Shown piece by piece: positions 37,104 through 46,320 of a stretch of 64,000 bases of DNA. Every line of letters begins with the position of its first letter. Within the stretch, counting starts at the first letter, position 1. Position numbers and translations under genes: made by a program. The notes beneath the pieces were generated by a model, which saw only the letters and a list, made by a program, of their open reading frames with translations, did not search any database and was not told the origin of the DNA. Origin of the DNA: Gimesia alba (GTDB lineage Bacteria > Planctomycetota > Planctomycetia > Planctomycetales > Planctomycetaceae); NCBI RefSeq assembly GCF_007744675.1, contig NZ_CP036269.1, positions 62,001-126,000 on the forward strand. The letters are read 5' to 3'.

Positions 37104-37125
37104 ATCTTTTAATTGTTTAAAAGAT
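37104..37125. promoter_or_regulatory. Second BlaI locus, operator 2
   Basis: A 22-base inverted repeat with 9-base arms ATCTTTTAA and TTAAAAGAT around TTGT, just upstream of the -35 box. Its centre is 53 bases from that of operator 1, close to five helical turns. Confidence 0.7.
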
Positions 37126-37352
37126 TGTTCTGGCGAAGGTTCTAGAAAAAGGAAAACCGGATCGACCGATTTCCAAAACATTAACTGCGAAATTTCACGG
37201 TTTATTCACAACAAGTTCAATAAAAAGTAATCCTTGTGTGAGTGTGAGATTCTGTCCCCTTGGGTTGTTTCAGAAGGCCGGGCATGGTGGTACACTTCTG
37301 TAAGGCATGTTTACTTTGACGCGGTCCGCCGAGATAGCAGAGGGCATTAGGA

Positions 37353-40300
37353 ATGAAGATCATGAGAGCAATTCGCAATCGGGCAGCAGGCGTTTTATTA
37401 TTTCTTGTCACGCCTGGTGTCGGAATCTTTTCAACGGCGCTTTCACTCAGTGCGGCTGACTGGCCCACGTACCGGGCCGACGCGCAGCGCAGTGGATTCA
37501 CGACGGACGGTCTTCCGGAAAAACTTGCGCAGCACTGGCGTCATCAAGACGCACATTCACCGCAGCCCGCCTGGCCGCGGAGTACGCGTTTGACTTATGA
37601 CCGTGTGAATCATTGTGTGATTGCCGATGGGCGAGTTTTCTTTGGCGATAGTGTGTCCGGGAAAGTTCAGGCACTGGATCTGAAGATGGGAAAACCGATC
37701 TGGGAATTTTTCACCGAAGGCCCCGTTCGTTTTGCACCAACGGTCTGGCGCGATCGACTGCTGGTGACCAGTGATGACGGTTTTCTTTATGCGCTGCGTG
37801 TTGATGATGGCAGTCTCATCTGGAAACACCGAGGCGGACCGAATGCGCAGATGGCCGTGGGGAACGAGCGCGTGATTTCCAAGTGGCCGGCCCGTGGTGC
37901 AGCGGCTGTGGTTGAAGGCGTGGTATATTATGCAGCGGGGATCTGGCCCAGCGATGGAATTTATCTGTATGCCTTGAATGCAGAAACGGGGAAGCCGGTC
38001 TGGTCGAACACGGACTCCGGCCAGATTTATATGCCTCAGCCGCACGGGGGGGCGAATGCCAACAGCGGCATTTCAGCACAAGGCTATCTGGCGATTGCCG
38101 GTGATCATCTGCTCGTGCCGGCAGGACGCGCGGTGCCTGCGTCGATGAATCGGTTGACTGGAAAGTTCGAATATTTTCACCTGCAGAAAAACCGGGCTCA
38201 GGGGGGCGGCGATACCGTTGTGGCCGGTGATCTGTTTTTAAACAGTGGCGTTGTTTTCAAAGCAGCCGACGGTGAAGCGATTGCGAAGTCAGCAGGCGGC
38301 CCGACCGTCGCTTTACCCGATGGTCTGGTCGAAGCCAGCAAGGGGAAGGTCACACGCTATCAATGGGTGGAAACTGAAAACCCGGACCGTAAAGGCAAGC
38401 TGGTTCGCTCAAAGGGACTCAAGCAGGTCTGGACGGTTAAACAGTCTCACCCGAGTGCGGCGCTCATTATTGCGGGGGACAAAATTGTGTCCGGCTCTGA
38501 TGGGTTTGTTGAAGTCGTTGATCTGGAATCGGGTAAGCCGTTCTGGTCGACGTCCGTGGAAGGTGTGGCCTACGGTCTGGCGGTGAGCGGTTCTCATCTG
38601 GTGGTCAGTACCGATCGGGGCAACGTTTATACCTTTGGTTCAGCTGCGAAATCACCCGCATCGAAAAACAACAAAACAGAGGCGGTGACATCACCGTATC
38701 CCGCTGATTCCGCAGCCGCTAAAGTGGCGGCTGAAATTGTCGAGCGTACGAAGATCGACAAAGGATATTGCTTTGACGTCGGTTGCGGTGATGGTGCACT
38801 GGCTTATGAGCTGGCGAACCGGACGCAGTTGCGGATTGTGGCGATTGAGTCGGATCCGAAGCTGGTGGCACTAGCTCGTCAGAAGTTGACGGCGGCGGGC
38901 GTATATGGATCGCGGGTTATGGTGCTGCAGCGCCCGCTTGATCAGACGCATGGGCCAAACAAGGTCGCGAACCTGGTGGTCTCCGGCAGATCAGTCACTG
39001 AGGGGATCAAGGAACTGCCTGTGCAGGAACTCAAACGGTTGCAGCGACCGTACGGCGGGCATGTCTGTTATGGAAAACCGGGGGAATTGAACATCGAGCG
39101 GCGGGATGCCATTCAAGGGGCCGGCGAGTGGACGCACCAGTATGCAGACGCGGCGAACACGCTGTGCAGTAATGACAAACTGGTTAACGGCCAGCTCAGC
39201 ATGTTGTGGTATCGGGATTTTGATTTTGTGATTCCCTCCCGCCATGGTCGCGGGCCGGCGCCGTTGTTTTCGAAAGGGCGTCTGTTTCATGAAGGCAATG
39301 ATGGTCTGATCGCGGTAGACGCTTATAACGGACATGAATTGTGGCGATTCCAGATTGAGGGTGTCCTCGCGGCCTATGATGGTGATGAACTGATGGGGGC
39401 TTCGGGCACCGGCAGCAATTATTGTCTGGGCGGCGATTTTGTATTCATCCGGCATGAGCAGCACTGTTTTCAACTGGACGCCGCTACGGGGAAAGTGGTG
39501 CATACATTTGACGTTCCCCAATCCAAAGACCCGAAAGCAAAGGCAAACAAACAGCCGTGGGGATATATTGCCTGGCATGACGGAATGCTCATCGGCTCTG
39601 CCGCTGATCCCAACCATGTTGTCGCATATCGTTATCGAGACACGACGGGCGATATGTCGAAGCAGTTGACCGAGTCGAACCGGCTGTTTGCATTTGACAC
39701 GAAAACCGGAAAATTGAAATGGCAGTACGAGTCGGAAGATTCGATCCGTCATAACGCGATTGCGATTGCCAACGAGAAACTGTACCTGATAGATCGTCCG
39801 CTGGCAGATTTTGATCGCACGAAAGAATCGAAACGCAACCCGATTCCCAAAACCGCCAAACATGCCACCGGTCAGTTACTATGTCTGAGCATTCACGATG
39901 GTTATGTGCTGTGGAAAAATAAAGAAGATATCTACGGCACGATGATTGCCGTCAGTGCAGAGAATGACGCGCTGCTGATGAGCTATCAACCGACGAGTTT
40001 CAGACTCTCCTCAGAGAAGGGGGGGCGGTTGAGTGTGTTCAACAGTAGTACTGGAGAAAAAACGTGGGAGGCGAAAGCGAATTACAGTTCCCGCCCGTTG
40101 ATTAATGGGAAAACCGTGTATGCACAAGGGGGCGCCTGGAATTTGAAAACGGGCAAGCCGCAGCCTTTCAATTTTAAACGTTCCTACGGCTGCGGTGTTC
40201 TGGCGAGTTGCGAAAACATGATGTTCTTCCGGTCGGCGACGCTGGGCTATTTCGATTTTAACAAAAACAGCAGCATCGAAAATTATGGAGGCGTCCGCCC

Positions 40301-40424
40301 GGGTTGCTGGATCAATGCGATTCCCGCCGGCGGACTGGTGCTGGTTCCCGACGCGTCAGCAGCCTGCAGTTGCAGCTATCTGAATAAGTCCTGGTTCGCG
40401 TTGGAAACGCAGTCAGCACAATAG
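37353..40424 (+). CDS. Exported propeller/methyltransferase fusion (second copy)
   Basis: This 1023-residue protein has a signal segment (cleavage near SLSAADWPTY) and a first PQQ-type propeller (36-440, blades such as LDLKMGKPIWEF and LNAETGKPVW). At about 455-580 is a methyltransferase domain with a complete-looking motif I (FDVGCGDGALAYEL near 474-487) and the acidic strand end AIESD. A second propeller spans about 590-1020. It has the same order as the protein at 6714 but lacks the malectin-like end. AGAGGG lies ahead of the ATG. Here motif I is well kept, so SAM binding is plausible even though export suggests a place without SAM. Confidence 0.85.
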   Translation: MKIMRAIRNRAAGVLLFLVTPGVGIFSTALSLSAADWPTYRADAQRSGFTTDGLPEKLAQHWRHQDAHSPQPAWPRSTRLTYDRVNHCVIADGRVFFGDSVSGKVQALDLKMGKPIWEFFTEGPVRFAPTVWRDRLLVTSDDGFLYALRVDDGSLIWKHRGGPNAQMAVGNERVISKWPARGAAAVVEGVVYYAAGIWPSDGIYLYALNAETGKPVWSNTDSGQIYMPQPHGGANANSGISAQGYLAIAGDHLLVPAGRAVPASMNRLTGKFEYFHLQKNRAQGGGDTVVAGDLFLNSGVVFKAADGEAIAKSAGGPTVALPDGLVEASKGKVTRYQWVETENPDRKGKLVRSKGLKQVWTVKQSHPSAALIIAGDKIVSGSDGFVEVVDLESGKPFWSTSVEGVAYGLAVSGSHLVVSTDRGNVYTFGSAAKSPASKNNKTEAVTSPYPADSAAAKVAAEIVERTKIDKGYCFDVGCGDGALAYELANRTQLRIVAIESDPKLVALARQKLTAAGVYGSRVMVLQRPLDQTHGPNKVANLVVSGRSVTEGIKELPVQELKRLQRPYGGHVCYGKPGELNIERRDAIQGAGEWTHQYADAANTLCSNDKLVNGQLSMLWYRDFDFVIPSRHGRGPAPLFSKGRLFHEGNDGLIAVDAYNGHELWRFQIEGVLAAYDGDELMGASGTGSNYCLGGDFVFIRHEQHCFQLDAATGKVVHTFDVPQSKDPKAKANKQPWGYIAWHDGMLIGSAADPNHVVAYRYRDTTGDMSKQLTESNRLFAFDTKTGKLKWQYESEDSIRHNAIAIANEKLYLIDRPLADFDRTKESKRNPIPKTAKHATGQLLCLSIHDGYVLWKNKEDIYGTMIAVSAENDALLMSYQPTSFRLSSEKGGRLSVFNSSTGEKTWEAKANYSSRPLINGKTVYAQGGAWNLKTGKPQPFNFKRSYGCGVLASCENMMFFRSATLGYFDFNKNSSIENYGGVRPGCWINAIPAGGLVLVPDASAACSCSYLNKSWFALETQSAQ

Positions 40425-40431
40425 GCCCGAA

Positions 40432-41694
40432 TCATTTTGACTTTTGCAGCCATTCGATACCCTGTCGAATGTTGCCATACACGTCTCCCTTCCAGCCGTG
40501 ACCGCCGGGGTAGTTAACCAGTGTCGTGCTCACACCCGCTTTGGAGAGCGTCTTTTCAGCGGCTTGTGCCATCCAGTAAGGACAAATTTTGTCGTCGGGT
40601 GAATGCAACATATAGATGCTGCGATCTTTGGCGTTCTTCGGGTCAGGAAGCTGTTTTGGTTTAAAGACAGACATGGCGATCAGGGCACCGTTGACCTGAG
40701 TCTCTTTTTGCATCACGGTCGCATACGCGGCTGGGCCACCGGAGGACCAGGCCAACAGGTAAATCCGCCGGGGATTAACTTTGTGCTTTTTACTGACATC
40801 CTCAATGACCGCCTCAATCAGTTCTTCCGTGGTGTACTGCATGTCGTCAGTCTTGCTGTCTACCGTAGGCCAGACGATTTTTTGACTGGGTGACCACTGT
40901 CTGGCCAGCGGCTGTGCCAGCACAAAGTCATCACTGAGCGCGTTCTCATGAATCCGTTTTACGAATGGATGAAAGTCTGCCGAACCATCGCCGCCGGGGA
41001 GCACGATCAATAGCGCCTGCTCTTTTTCCGTAGCGGATTTGGCTTTGGGGGGAACCAATAGGTATTGGCCGACCCCTTTTCCGGCTTTGACTTCGATGGC
41101 TTTTTCAGTTGTCTTTTTCGCGGCTGGGGTTGCGCCATCGAAGGTTGCTTCAAGATCATCAAACCAGATTTTTCCGGGACCGTAGATTTGCAGTGCGATG
41201 GCAATTTGTTTCGTTTTATCGGGGATGGAGACGGTGCCAGAGTATTCTTTCCAGTTATGATTCGCGGGCGAATCGCCGGCCTGTTTTGCGCCGATATAGC
41301 TGACCCATTCGTGACCAAGACTGGAGCGGTTTGCGTCGAGAAACTGCACATCGATAATGGCTTTAGTGGCTTGTTGGGCGCGGACCTGACATTTGACCTG
41401 CAATGTTTTTGACTCGCCGTTATAAGGCAGAATTCGATACCACTGCGCGATCGGAAAATAACGTCGTGCGGTTTTCTGTAGTGACAGACTGCGTTTACCT
41501 GTTTTTCCGCGCCCTTTGTCATATACGTATCTGACTCCCGGCAGATTGGCACCACTGTTCCAGCCATTGGGTGTTGTTTTTCCCTCTTCAAAGCTGTCTT
41601 TCAACAACACATTTGCTTCTTCTGAAAAGGCGAATCCCGTTGGGAGCAGCGCGAAAGCTGTCAAAAACATCGCGTATCGTGTCAATTGTTGCAT
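40432..41694 (-). CDS. Exported alpha/beta-hydrolase esterase with N-terminal carbohydrate-binding-like domain
   Basis: This 420-residue protein has a signal peptide (cleavage near GFAFSEE), a beta-sandwich of about 170 residues (LKDSFEEGKTTPNGW to IWFDDLEATFDG) resembling CBM-type domains, then an alpha/beta hydrolase. The nucleophile elbow is AWSSGG, the acid lies in HSPDDKICP, and the histidine in YPGGHGW. This fits the PHB-depolymerase/feruloyl-esterase-like group. It is convergent with the propeller fusion, seven bases apart. The substrate is probably an esterified polysaccharide, by inference. Confidence 0.8.
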   Translation of the reverse strand: MQQLTRYAMFLTAFALLPTGFAFSEEANVLLKDSFEEGKTTPNGWNSGANLPGVRYVYDKGRGKTGKRSLSLQKTARRYFPIAQWYRILPYNGESKTLQVKCQVRAQQATKAIIDVQFLDANRSSLGHEWVSYIGAKQAGDSPANHNWKEYSGTVSIPDKTKQIAIALQIYGPGKIWFDDLEATFDGATPAAKKTTEKAIEVKAGKGVGQYLLVPPKAKSATEKEQALLIVLPGGDGSADFHPFVKRIHENALSDDFVLAQPLARQWSPSQKIVWPTVDSKTDDMQYTTEELIEAVIEDVSKKHKVNPRRIYLLAWSSGGPAAYATVMQKETQVNGALIAMSVFKPKQLPDPKNAKDRSIYMLHSPDDKICPYWMAQAAEKTLSKAGVSTTLVNYPGGHGWKGDVYGNIRQGIEWLQKSK

Positions 41695-41781
41695 GATCGG
41701 TTCCTTTTATTTTCTCAGTTGCTGCGCGTACCTTTTACGCAAGAAGCTGGCAAGTTTTCAAAATTCAGAGAATGGAGATGA

Positions 41782-42759
41782 TTATCCGTCGTCGAGTTTA
41801 TCGTTCACTGAGGGAGTCAGCACAAGTTCATTTGCTTCCTGCGGAACCACCAGTTGCCGAGTCTGCCAGTCGCTATTTGGAAAACGGACATACACGGTGA
41901 CTTGTTCGCCTGGCAAAAAGTGGGGCATCGAAATTGTTCCTGTCGCATTCGACTTTTGCACAATCGGTTCGGCACTACAAAAATAAACGCAGTGCTCAGC
42001 ACCATTTTTGTCAACCCGTTCGAAGGGAAACGCGCTGACGCCCGCGATGGGCGTGCCATCATGTGACTCGAACCTCAGTACAAACGGCGCGGTTTCTTTT
42101 AACTGGAAGCGAACCGGTTCCAGGGTCCCCTGGCGCATGGAAATATATTCTGACTGTAATAGATGCCCTTCCGCCAGCGCTGCGATTTGGACTTCATAGT
42201 CCTGCTCTGGTGGATACGCATTTTTAATCAAAAATGTTCCGTCGGCGCGTGTGGTTGCCGTATAGGAATTCTGCCGGAATCCATTGGGCGGCCACGTTTT
42301 GACGACAGCCAAAACATGCGCCGCATTCACCGGTTTGCCTCGATCAGTCACAACAGTGCCCCGGATAACTCCATTCGTTTCTGCCAGTGAATATCCAGAG
42401 GGAGCGAGCGCAGAAAGATCGGAATTCGTCGCGGGTTTGTTTTGAGAGTAAAACCAGAACAGGAAACCGACGGCACAGATCAATCCGAGCGTGAGGATTT
42501 GATGAATCCGATGCCAGAAAACGTGCCGCGAAAGCGAGACGTGACAGCAATCCTGAACGACGGAATTGACGTCGCCAAACTGTTCCAGAGCCGCCTGCTG
42601 TGATTTCTGTTGGTCCATGCCGGCATCGCATTTTTCTTCCGCACTAGCCGACAGATGGAAGGCGATTTCCTCGCGGATGTCATTCATCTCGCGATCCGCG
42701 TGTGCGATGAGTGGCAGGTGGAGATAAGAAAACAGGGTCTGAATCCAATTTCGAAGCAT
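41782..42759 (-). CDS. HAAS-type membrane partner of PadR with carboxypeptidase-regulatory-like domains
   Basis: This 325-residue protein has a cytosolic N-terminal helical domain (1-80: DIREEIAFHLSASAEEKCDAGMD, ALEQFGDVNSVVQDC) of the HAAS/permease-prefix type known from PadR pairs, one membrane helix (about 88-106), and an outer part with a CarboxypepD_reg-like module (GVIRGTVVTDRGKPVNAAHVLAV) and a second beta domain. It begins one base after the PadR stop. The HAAS domain presumably touches PadR and links it to an envelope signal. Confidence 0.8.
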   Translation of the reverse strand: MLRNWIQTLFSYLHLPLIAHADREMNDIREEIAFHLSASAEEKCDAGMDQQKSQQAALEQFGDVNSVVQDCCHVSLSRHVFWHRIHQILTLGLICAVGFLFWFYSQNKPATNSDLSALAPSGYSLAETNGVIRGTVVTDRGKPVNAAHVLAVVKTWPPNGFRQNSYTATTRADGTFLIKNAYPPEQDYEVQIAALAEGHLLQSEYISMRQGTLEPVRFQLKETAPFVLRFESHDGTPIAGVSAFPFERVDKNGAEHCVYFCSAEPIVQKSNATGTISMPHFLPGEQVTVYVRFPNSDWQTRQLVVPQEANELVLTPSVNDKLDDG

Positions 42760-42760
42760 G

Positions 42761-43108
42761 TCAGGCCTCCGCGAGATTCGAGTTCAATACCAGGCTGATC
42801 GCATCCACTAAGTGGGACCATGCCTGAACTTCGGATTTGAGCTGGGTCCGCCCCGCAGCTGTCAACTGGTAGTATTTCGCACGGCGATTACTTTCGGAGA
42901 GGCCCCATTCCGACTTGATCCAGCCCCGCTTCTGCATTCGATGCAAGGCAGGATACAACGAACCTTCTTCAACTTGTAACGCCTGTTTGGTCGTGACCTG
43001 AATCCATTTCGCCACGCCATACCCGTGTCGCGGGCCTTCAAGCAAGCTTTTCAGGATCAACATATCCAGCGTGCCTTGCAGCAAATCGGCTTTTCGTTTT
43101 TCTGCCAT
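42761..43108 (-). CDS. PadR-family transcriptional repressor (second copy)
   Basis: This 115-residue protein of the acidobacterial/planctomycete PadR type reads LLQGTLDMLILKSLLEGPRHGYGVAKWI, EEGSLYPALHRMQKRGWI and SNRRAKYYQLTAAGRTQL. GGGGAGA sits six bases before the ATG and overlaps the downstream operator, so bound repressor could also mask translation. It forms an operon with the HAAS protein. Confidence 0.93.
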   Translation of the reverse strand: MAEKRKADLLQGTLDMLILKSLLEGPRHGYGVAKWIQVTTKQALQVEEGSLYPALHRMQKRGWIKSEWGLSESNRRAKYYQLTAAGRTQLKSEVQAWSHLVDAISLVLNSNLAEA

Positions 43109-43116
43109 ATTTGTCT

Positions 43117-43134
43117 CCCCTTGAATGTCTAGGG
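43117..43134. promoter_or_regulatory. PadR operator, site B
   Basis: Minus strand CCCTAGACATTCAAGGGG: inverted arms CCCTWG and CWAGGG around ACATT. It overlaps the ribosome binding site of the PadR gene. Confidence 0.7.
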
Positions 43135-43137
43135 AAG

Positions 43138-43166
43138 AGTATCGCCGGGCTCCCCTAGAATGTCAA
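43138..43166 (-). promoter_or_regulatory. Promoter of the PadR/HAAS operon
   Basis: TTGACA (43166-43161) and GATACT (43143-43138) are 17 bases apart on the minus strand. The -35 box is embedded in operator site A, and site B lies downstream of the start, a clear autorepression layout. Confidence 0.7.
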
Positions 43167-43170
43167 GGGA
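43151..43170. promoter_or_regulatory. PadR operator, site A
   Basis: Minus strand CCCTTGACATTCTAGGGG within this segment has the same CCCTWGACATTCWAGGGG consensus as site B, 35 bases centre-to-centre. It contains the -35 box. Confidence 0.7.
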
Positions 43171-43199
43171 AAAGTTTGATTTCTGATTTGGGTCAGTTT

Positions 43200-46187
43200 T
43201 TACTGCTCTGGTTTCAGTGCCACTTCGATTTTTTCTTTCATTTCCGGCCACTCGTTTGTCGAAGCAGCAAGACGTCCGTCCGGGCCGATCAGGTAGTAGA
43301 TGGGGACGGAGCTGATGGCGAGCTGGCGTGCCATATCGGATTGAGCACCGAGGTAGTTTTGTGCCCAGTTCCAGTGATTTTTCTCAACGAGAATTTCTGC
43401 ATCGGCGGGGCGTTTATCAATATTCAAACCGACGAATGTGATGGGTTTGTCGGCGAGCTGTGCTGCCGTCGCCTTAATATCAGGCATACTTTTGAGGCAG
43501 GGAATGCACCAGCTGGCCCAGACCTGCATCAGCACATAACGGCCTTTCATATCATAGATGGAATGTTCTCGACCCGTGGTATCGGTGAATTTATAGGAAG
43601 TCATATATTGTCCGACGCGGGGGCCGACACGACAGGGGACTTCAATCGCCCCAAGGTCTTTCGTGCCCGATTTGATATCGTCCGAGGTCACATTGACCGA
43701 GACCACTTTTGTCCCGATGGTTTCCACCAGACAACCGGCGGGTTGTTCGTACAAACGTAACACGAGATCGTAGTCTCCCGGTGGGACACCGCCGATTTGC
43801 AGCTGGCCCTCGGGGGCGAGTTTGACAAAATAGTATTGGTGCGTTTTGAGCCAGCTGTAAAAATTCGGATCGAGAGCCCACGCTGGTTGGACGGGGCCTT
43901 TGGGATCAAAGCTCAATTTCGGAAAATCGTTCGGTAGAGGTATGCCACCATCACGACGGATCAGATAATTGAGCGACCAGTTTTTGTTCAATTCAACTTC
44001 ACCTCTACCTGTGGCGACGACGGTCCCTTTCAGAGTGGCTCCCGTCTCGCCGAGAGTGATGATCTTATGATCGCCCGGCTGGAGATCGAGGGGAAACGAT
44101 TGACTGGAGGTGAGTGGTGAATCTTCCCAAGGGCCCAGATACGCTTGCACGGCACCTGCGACAGGGGGCAGACGCTTGAATTCAAAGCGACCTTCTGCAT
44201 CGGTTTGTGTATGAAAGGAATCCTGGAAGCGCGGTTCTCCCAGTTTTCGGTCCTGTACTGTCTTGAATAGAATCAATTGATTCGGGACCGGTTTTCCTGC
44301 CTGGAATAATCTGCCGGAAATTCGGGACCAGGGTTTTATAGTAATCGTCCCGATGTCTTCGTCTGGTTGTCGAACCGCTTCCGCAAAACCGGTTTCATGC
44401 AGGACGCGAATGCGAGTTGGCTCAAAGGTCGCGGCAATCTGGAAGTAGCCGTCAGAAGATGTTTTGAGGGGAATTCCACTCCAGTCTAATTCGTTGTTTT
44501 GCATGATCGGGACAATGCTGGGGGTGCCTGCAACGACCGTTGCACCTGAGACCGGTTTACCTGAACCATCGACGACCCTTCCTGTACGAGGCTTTGCCGG
44601 TTTCAGAGAAAAGTCCTGAGTGACCGGTCCTTCACCAAGTCCGAATGAATTTTTACTGATTGCCGATTGATACCCGTCGGCTTCAATGCGAATCAGGTGG
44701 CGACGGTCACGCATGCCGCCATTCAACATAATTTGATACAGGCCCTCTTTTCCCGGTACGGTATCTTGAAACGAGGTCGACAAAAACTCCGGACGAAATT
44801 CGATGACGGGGATGACCCGAAAATTTTCAACTGGTTTTCCCGTTTGCGCATCAGTCACTTTCCCTGTCGCAATCAGCGGCTGATCCAGTTTAATGACGTG
44901 CGCTGTTTCTCTCGCGGCCAGTGTCACCTCTTTCGAAGCGAAGGACCGGGCAGAGATCAAATAAGTGACCCCGTCATCGGGAGCCCAGTCCCAGATATAG
45001 ATGCCGTTTTCATTGGCACGCGTAGGAATCCGGGAATTGAGTACATTCGAATGTCGCCAGTTATACAATGATTCTGCACCGCGCCATCCCCTCAGACTTA
45101 CGTGGGCTTTGGGAACTGGTTTACCACTGAGATCAACAATCTTCAGGGTGAGCGTTTTTCCCGGCTTCATGGTAAAAGTGAGATCATCCATGGATTTTGT
45201 TACGTCAACAATCTGGCGTGTCGGTTGAAAGCCCGGAGTCACGACTGTGATGGGGTGTTTTCCCGGCGGGAGGGGAATGGTTTTAAAATGTCCCTGCTCA
45301 TTGATTTCCACTTCGTGAACCGTGGAGCCAAAGTACGGTTCGTCGTGCCAGACGATGATGCCTTTCGTGACGGGATCTCCAGCGGTATTTAAGACAGTCC
45401 CTTTCACAGCATGACCTTGATGCATCACAACTTTCGCACTGCCGTCTCTCAGCATTGTCGTCGTTACATTTTGTTGTGTTTGAAGCTCGCTCCATTTTGC
45501 ATCACTGATATAGTCGGGATGTGTAAATTTTAGGCGGAATTGAAAATCGTCTCCCGTTGGTTTTACTGGTGCAGTTGTGATGTGCCATTTTCCCGCTTTG
45601 TCGGTGACGGCCTCTGTATTCAAGCTCATCATCGGTTTCGGTACAGCGGACCAGACTGGTTCTTTCCCGTGCGTACTGACGCTCACTGTCACATTGGGAA
45701 TGGGTTTCCCGCTCTCATCGACCACAATCCCGCTTAACTTTGTTCCCCGGGCGAGTTGAAATTCAAATGAATCGGGGATCTTTGTCACTTCGCCCTGTGG
45801 GTCTTTATCGAAATCGACGAATTCGGGAACAAAATCTGGCTTGCTGACCCATAGCCGCAAACCGGTGGCGTGACGGGGGTGCTTATATTTAGCGATGCCT
45901 GTGGAATTCGTAACCAGATTGGAATTGGAGATTTTGGTGTTTTTAGAACTGTCAAGATAAACGAGATTCGCAAACAGCTTCGCTCCTTCGAGGGGCTTAC
46001 CGTGTTCGTCGCGTACATGAAATTCCACGCTGCGAGTTTCATGATCCGGGGTGTAAGTCTTCGCGGATTTTTCCTGCGCCGGCAGTTGTGTTGTTCCCCA
46101 GATCGCGACAATAACAGTCGAGAAGAAGAGAAGTGTGCGTGAGGGAGAGACTGTCGTCTGGACTGTCTTTAACAGACTGAATCGCAT
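43200..46187 (-). CDS. Giant exported protein: carboxypeptidase-regulatory-like array with C-terminal TlpA-type thioredoxin
   Basis: This 995-residue protein has a signal segment (about 1-37, ending TTQLPAQ), then roughly seven CarboxypepD_reg-like modules (GIVVDESGKPIPNVTVSVS, GTVLNTAGDPVTKGIIVW, GRVVDGSGKPVSGATVV), and a TlpA/ResA-like thioredoxin at about 860-995 with W893-C894-x-x-C897 in ASWCIPC and the cis-proline segment SSVPIYYLIGPDG. Such domains reduce disulfides in the periplasm. The ATG at 46187 has GGAG eight bases upstream and gives a signal peptide; the frame is open to 46301. Its module type matches the M56 and HAAS proteins nearby. Confidence 0.85.
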   Translation of the reverse strand: MRFSLLKTVQTTVSPSRTLLFFSTVIVAIWGTTQLPAQEKSAKTYTPDHETRSVEFHVRDEHGKPLEGAKLFANLVYLDSSKNTKISNSNLVTNSTGIAKYKHPRHATGLRLWVSKPDFVPEFVDFDKDPQGEVTKIPDSFEFQLARGTKLSGIVVDESGKPIPNVTVSVSTHGKEPVWSAVPKPMMSLNTEAVTDKAGKWHITTAPVKPTGDDFQFRLKFTHPDYISDAKWSELQTQQNVTTTMLRDGSAKVVMHQGHAVKGTVLNTAGDPVTKGIIVWHDEPYFGSTVHEVEINEQGHFKTIPLPPGKHPITVVTPGFQPTRQIVDVTKSMDDLTFTMKPGKTLTLKIVDLSGKPVPKAHVSLRGWRGAESLYNWRHSNVLNSRIPTRANENGIYIWDWAPDDGVTYLISARSFASKEVTLAARETAHVIKLDQPLIATGKVTDAQTGKPVENFRVIPVIEFRPEFLSTSFQDTVPGKEGLYQIMLNGGMRDRRHLIRIEADGYQSAISKNSFGLGEGPVTQDFSLKPAKPRTGRVVDGSGKPVSGATVVAGTPSIVPIMQNNELDWSGIPLKTSSDGYFQIAATFEPTRIRVLHETGFAEAVRQPDEDIGTITIKPWSRISGRLFQAGKPVPNQLILFKTVQDRKLGEPRFQDSFHTQTDAEGRFEFKRLPPVAGAVQAYLGPWEDSPLTSSQSFPLDLQPGDHKIITLGETGATLKGTVVATGRGEVELNKNWSLNYLIRRDGGIPLPNDFPKLSFDPKGPVQPAWALDPNFYSWLKTHQYYFVKLAPEGQLQIGGVPPGDYDLVLRLYEQPAGCLVETIGTKVVSVNVTSDDIKSGTKDLGAIEVPCRVGPRVGQYMTSYKFTDTTGREHSIYDMKGRYVLMQVWASWCIPCLKSMPDIKATAAQLADKPITFVGLNIDKRPADAEILVEKNHWNWAQNYLGAQSDMARQLAISSVPIYYLIGPDGRLAASTNEWPEMKEKIEVALKPEQ

Positions 46188-46320
46188 AGGAGCGCTCCAC
46201 GAAACAGAAGAAGAGTAGCAGAAATTGCACTGGAAATCTGCCGAAATGTCGACAATAGTTACTTTATGAACGTTTGACCTGTGTGTCAAACAGAATCTCA
46301 AATGTAGGTTGTTTCTGTTG

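Noticed and set aside
38991-39863. 290-codon minus-strand frame
   Set aside because: Opposite the propeller fusion; no recognisable features.
43125-43760. 211-codon plus-strand frame crossing the PadR promoter
   Set aside because: Runs antisense through the end of the thioredoxin-array gene and over a clear promoter and operators.
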